A stretch of DNA of 64,000 nucleotides, taken from Hyphomicrobiaceae bacterium (GTDB taxonomy: Bacteria; Pseudomonadota; Alphaproteobacteria; Rhizobiales; Methyloligellaceae). Both the position numbers and the translations under genes were made by a program. The notes under the pieces are model-generated. The model was not told where the DNA came from. It saw only the letters and a program-made list of their open reading frames with translations, and did no database searches. Of the stretch, positions 62,677-64,000 are shown piece by piece. The first letter of the stretch is position 1. Every line of letters begins with the position of its first letter. Where the stretch lies: contig JACKJS010000001.1 of NCBI GenBank assembly GCA_020637815.1, positions 930,001-994,000 on the forward strand, in the 5' to 3' direction.

Positions 62677-63207
62677 CTACCCCGCCTTGTTCCGCTTGAT
62701 CCCGGCATTGATGAGTTCGCCGGCCTCGCTGACCTCGGCCCAGCGCACGAGTTTCACCCATTTTCCGGGCTCCAAATCTTTGTAGTGCTCGAAAAAATGC
62801 GCGATCTGCTCGACCAGGATCTCCGGGAGATCGCGATAGCTCGACACGCGCTTGTAGTACGGGTGCAACTCGTCGATCGGCACGGCGATGATCTTTTCGT
62901 CGATCCCCTTCTCGTCCTCCATCAGGAGCGCGCCGACAGGCCGCGCACGGATGACGGAGCCGGGCGTGACGGGCGTTGGGGTGATCACGATGCAGTCCAC
63001 CGGATCGCCGTCTTCCGACAGCGTGTGGGGAATGAACCCGTAATTGGCCGGATAGAACATGGCCGTGTGCAAGAAGCGGTCGACGAAGAGGGCACCGGAT
63101 TTCTTGTCGACCTCGTATTTGACCGGCGATCCTCCTTGCGGGATCTCGATGATCACGTTGACTTCGTGCGGCGGGTTGTCGCCAACCGGAATGTGCGGAA
63201 TGTCCAT
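62677..63207 (-). CDS. ppa: Inorganic pyrophosphatase
   Basis: A 176-residue soluble family I pyrophosphatase, hydrolysing PPi to phosphate. I chose the ATG at 63207 (MDIPHIPVGDNPPHEVNVII), which has AGGAGG upstream. Active-site text includes 'VKYEVDKKSGALFVDRFLHTAMFYPANYGFIPHTLSEDGDPVDCIV', with the D-x-D-P-x-D motif as DGDPVD, and 'DEKGIDEKIIAVP'. The C-terminal 'HFFEHYKDLEPGKWVKLVRW' matches the family end. It drives biosynthetic reactions forward. Confidence 0.97.
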   Translation of the reverse strand: MDIPHIPVGDNPPHEVNVIIEIPQGGSPVKYEVDKKSGALFVDRFLHTAMFYPANYGFIPHTLSEDGDPVDCIVITPTPVTPGSVIRARPVGALLMEDEKGIDEKIIAVPIDELHPYYKRVSSYRDLPEILVEQIAHFFEHYKDLEPGKWVKLVRWAEVSEAGELINAGIKRNKAG

Positions 63208-63587
63208 AAAAATTCGCCTCCTAGTGTCCTGCAGCGGGGCTGGCGAGTGAACGCCCCATGCTGATATCACGTCCAGATTGCCTTACCAGGGGCATAACGG
63301 CGCCGTCGATACCCCCCGCAGTTCTCCCCTCGCCAGGTGCGCCGCGCCAAAGCCCGCCGCAGAGCCCGTGCTCCGGGAGGCCACGGCCCTCCCAGGAACG
63401 GTCCGATGAATCTGCCGCTTCGCTTACCCTGTGGAGGCCCTCCCGGTCTAGAAGCCAAAAGTAGGACGTGGCACCCCTCTCACCGCCTCTCGAGCCACAC
63501 GAACGCAGGTGAGACATGCCGACACTATCCATCGCCATTTGCCTTCGGCTAAAACGGAACACGACAGTAAGCACAATCGGAGGACTC
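63208..63587. other. Intergenic region between ppa and the Cys-rich protein
   Basis: About 380 bases without an accepted gene, divergent promoters expected. Frames across it are low-complexity. No repeat found. Confidence 0.4.
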
Positions 63588-63875
63588 ATGCGCTCGGGTA
63601 TCGTAGCAATCTGCCTCGCTTGCGTGGCGGTTTCCCTCGGCGGCGCAGGCGCCCACGCCGAAAAGGTCCGCTGCTCGGCCATTCGCGACTCGGCTCTGTG
63701 CACGGCCGAGCCGGATTGCTGGTTCGACGCGGCCCACAACAAGGGCTGCCTCGACGGTCCTGCTCCCAATGTGGACCGCTGCGCCTCGCATCTCGGTGAA
63801 TCGACGTGCAATACGAGCAGTTTCGGCTGCACCTGGAACGCGGGCGAGAAGAAATGCGTTTCCAAGGCACCCTAG
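63588..63875 (+). CDS. Small cysteine-rich exported protein
   Basis: A 95-residue protein starting at the ATG at 63588, 6 bases after CGGAGG. The signal peptide MRSGIVAICLACVAVSLGGA is cleaved near AHA/EK. The ~70-residue mature part holds eight cysteines in spaced pairs ('VRCSAIRDSALCTAEPDCWFD', 'GCLDG', 'DRCASHL', 'STCNTSSFGCTW', 'KKCVSK'). This pattern of two C-x6-8-C-x-W units suggests several disulfides, with a possible internal repeat ending in 'DCWFD' and 'GCTWN'. Function unknown. Confidence 0.65.
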   Translation: MRSGIVAICLACVAVSLGGAGAHAEKVRCSAIRDSALCTAEPDCWFDAAHNKGCLDGPAPNVDRCASHLGESTCNTSSFGCTWNAGEKKCVSKAP

Positions 63876-63906
63876 ACCTTGGCGGTCCGGGCACCGGGAG
63901 CGCATC

Positions 63907-64000
63907 ATGATCGAACTTCTCAAAGGATTCCCCAGCAATGTCGTGGCGATCTCCTGCCACGGCCAAGTGTCCAAGCAGGACTATGACGAGGTGCTGATCC
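63907..64000 (+). CDS. Start of a SpoIIAA-like (STAS/SEC14) domain protein
   Basis: An open frame from the ATG at 63907 reads MIELLKGFPSNVVAISCHGQ and then 'VSKQDYDEVLI' to the window edge, giving 31 codons. The form (short N-terminal strand, 'NVVAI...GxVxxxDYxxVL') resembles SpoIIAA-like proteins. They are small STAS/SEC14-fold proteins of uncertain role. It is truncated by the window, 31 bp after the Cys-rich gene. Confidence 0.65.
   Translation, partial: MIELLKGFPSNVVAISCHGQVSKQDYDEVLI

Overview
The window looks like a chromosomal segment of a methylotrophic alphaproteobacterium of the Hyphomicrobiales. A Methyloceanibacter- or Hyphomicrobium-like genus is my inference, not something the bases prove. 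Three things point there: a lanthanide-type methanol dehydrogenase locus (xoxF, xoxJ, xoxG), an NAD-linked formate dehydrogenase operon (fdsGBA and fdsD), and an alphaproteobacterial housekeeping block (GatB/YqeY, dnaG, rpoD, carAB, greA). The DNA is GC-rich throughout except for one visibly AT-rich gene at 9881-11728.

Layout. 1-9144: a partial exported protein, a porin-like outer membrane protein, a CAU tRNA, a SIMPL-domain protein, a Pcm/erythromycin-esterase fusion, panD, an adenylate/guanylate cyclase, a 40-bp tandem repeat array, a GNAT protein and a membrane diguanylate cyclase. 9145-13362: an accessory stretch with the AT-rich AAA ATPase/TOPRIM gene (possible anti-phage effector), a DUF4239 membrane protein, and a GIY-YIG nuclease gene bracketed by inverted hairpins and by two 68-bp direct repeats. 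13362-28250: rpoD, a large autotransporter, dnaG, then a block of unrelated genes (DUF2189 protein, strictosidine-synthase-like protein, flippase, small exported proteins) and the GatB/YqeY gene. The usual dnaG-rpoD neighbourhood appears to have been interrupted twice. 28529-33760: carA, carB, greA. 33858-36531: a Tat-exported class A beta-lactamase, glucokinase and a cytochrome c-prime-like protein.

36625-55595 is the C1 core. A LysR regulator precedes fdsG-fdsB-fdsA-fdsD, which oxidises formate to CO2 with NAD+. Convergent to it, on the minus strand, are a two-component system (histidine kinase and LuxR-type regulator), xoxF, a xoxJ-ankyrin fusion, an uncharacterised exported protein translationally coupled to that fusion, xoxG, two paralogous periplasmic binding proteins and a YVTN beta-propeller protein. 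Together these would take methanol oxidation electrons through XoxG, with formate dehydrogenase finishing the pathway. A perfect 10-bp-arm palindrome lies just upstream of xoxF and is a good operator candidate.

55596-64000: a small EF-hand exported protein, two low-complexity LEA-like exported proteins, a universal stress protein, a hibernation-factor-like protein, a CYTH/CHAD protein, a second diguanylate cyclase, a DUF6455 protein, inorganic pyrophosphatase, a Cys-rich exported protein and the start of a SpoIIAA-like gene.

The best candidates for something new are the hairpin-bounded GIY-YIG element, the xoxJ-ankyrin fusion with its coupled partner, and the isolated ATPase-TOPRIM gene. All family assignments come from reading motifs by eye; no database search was run.
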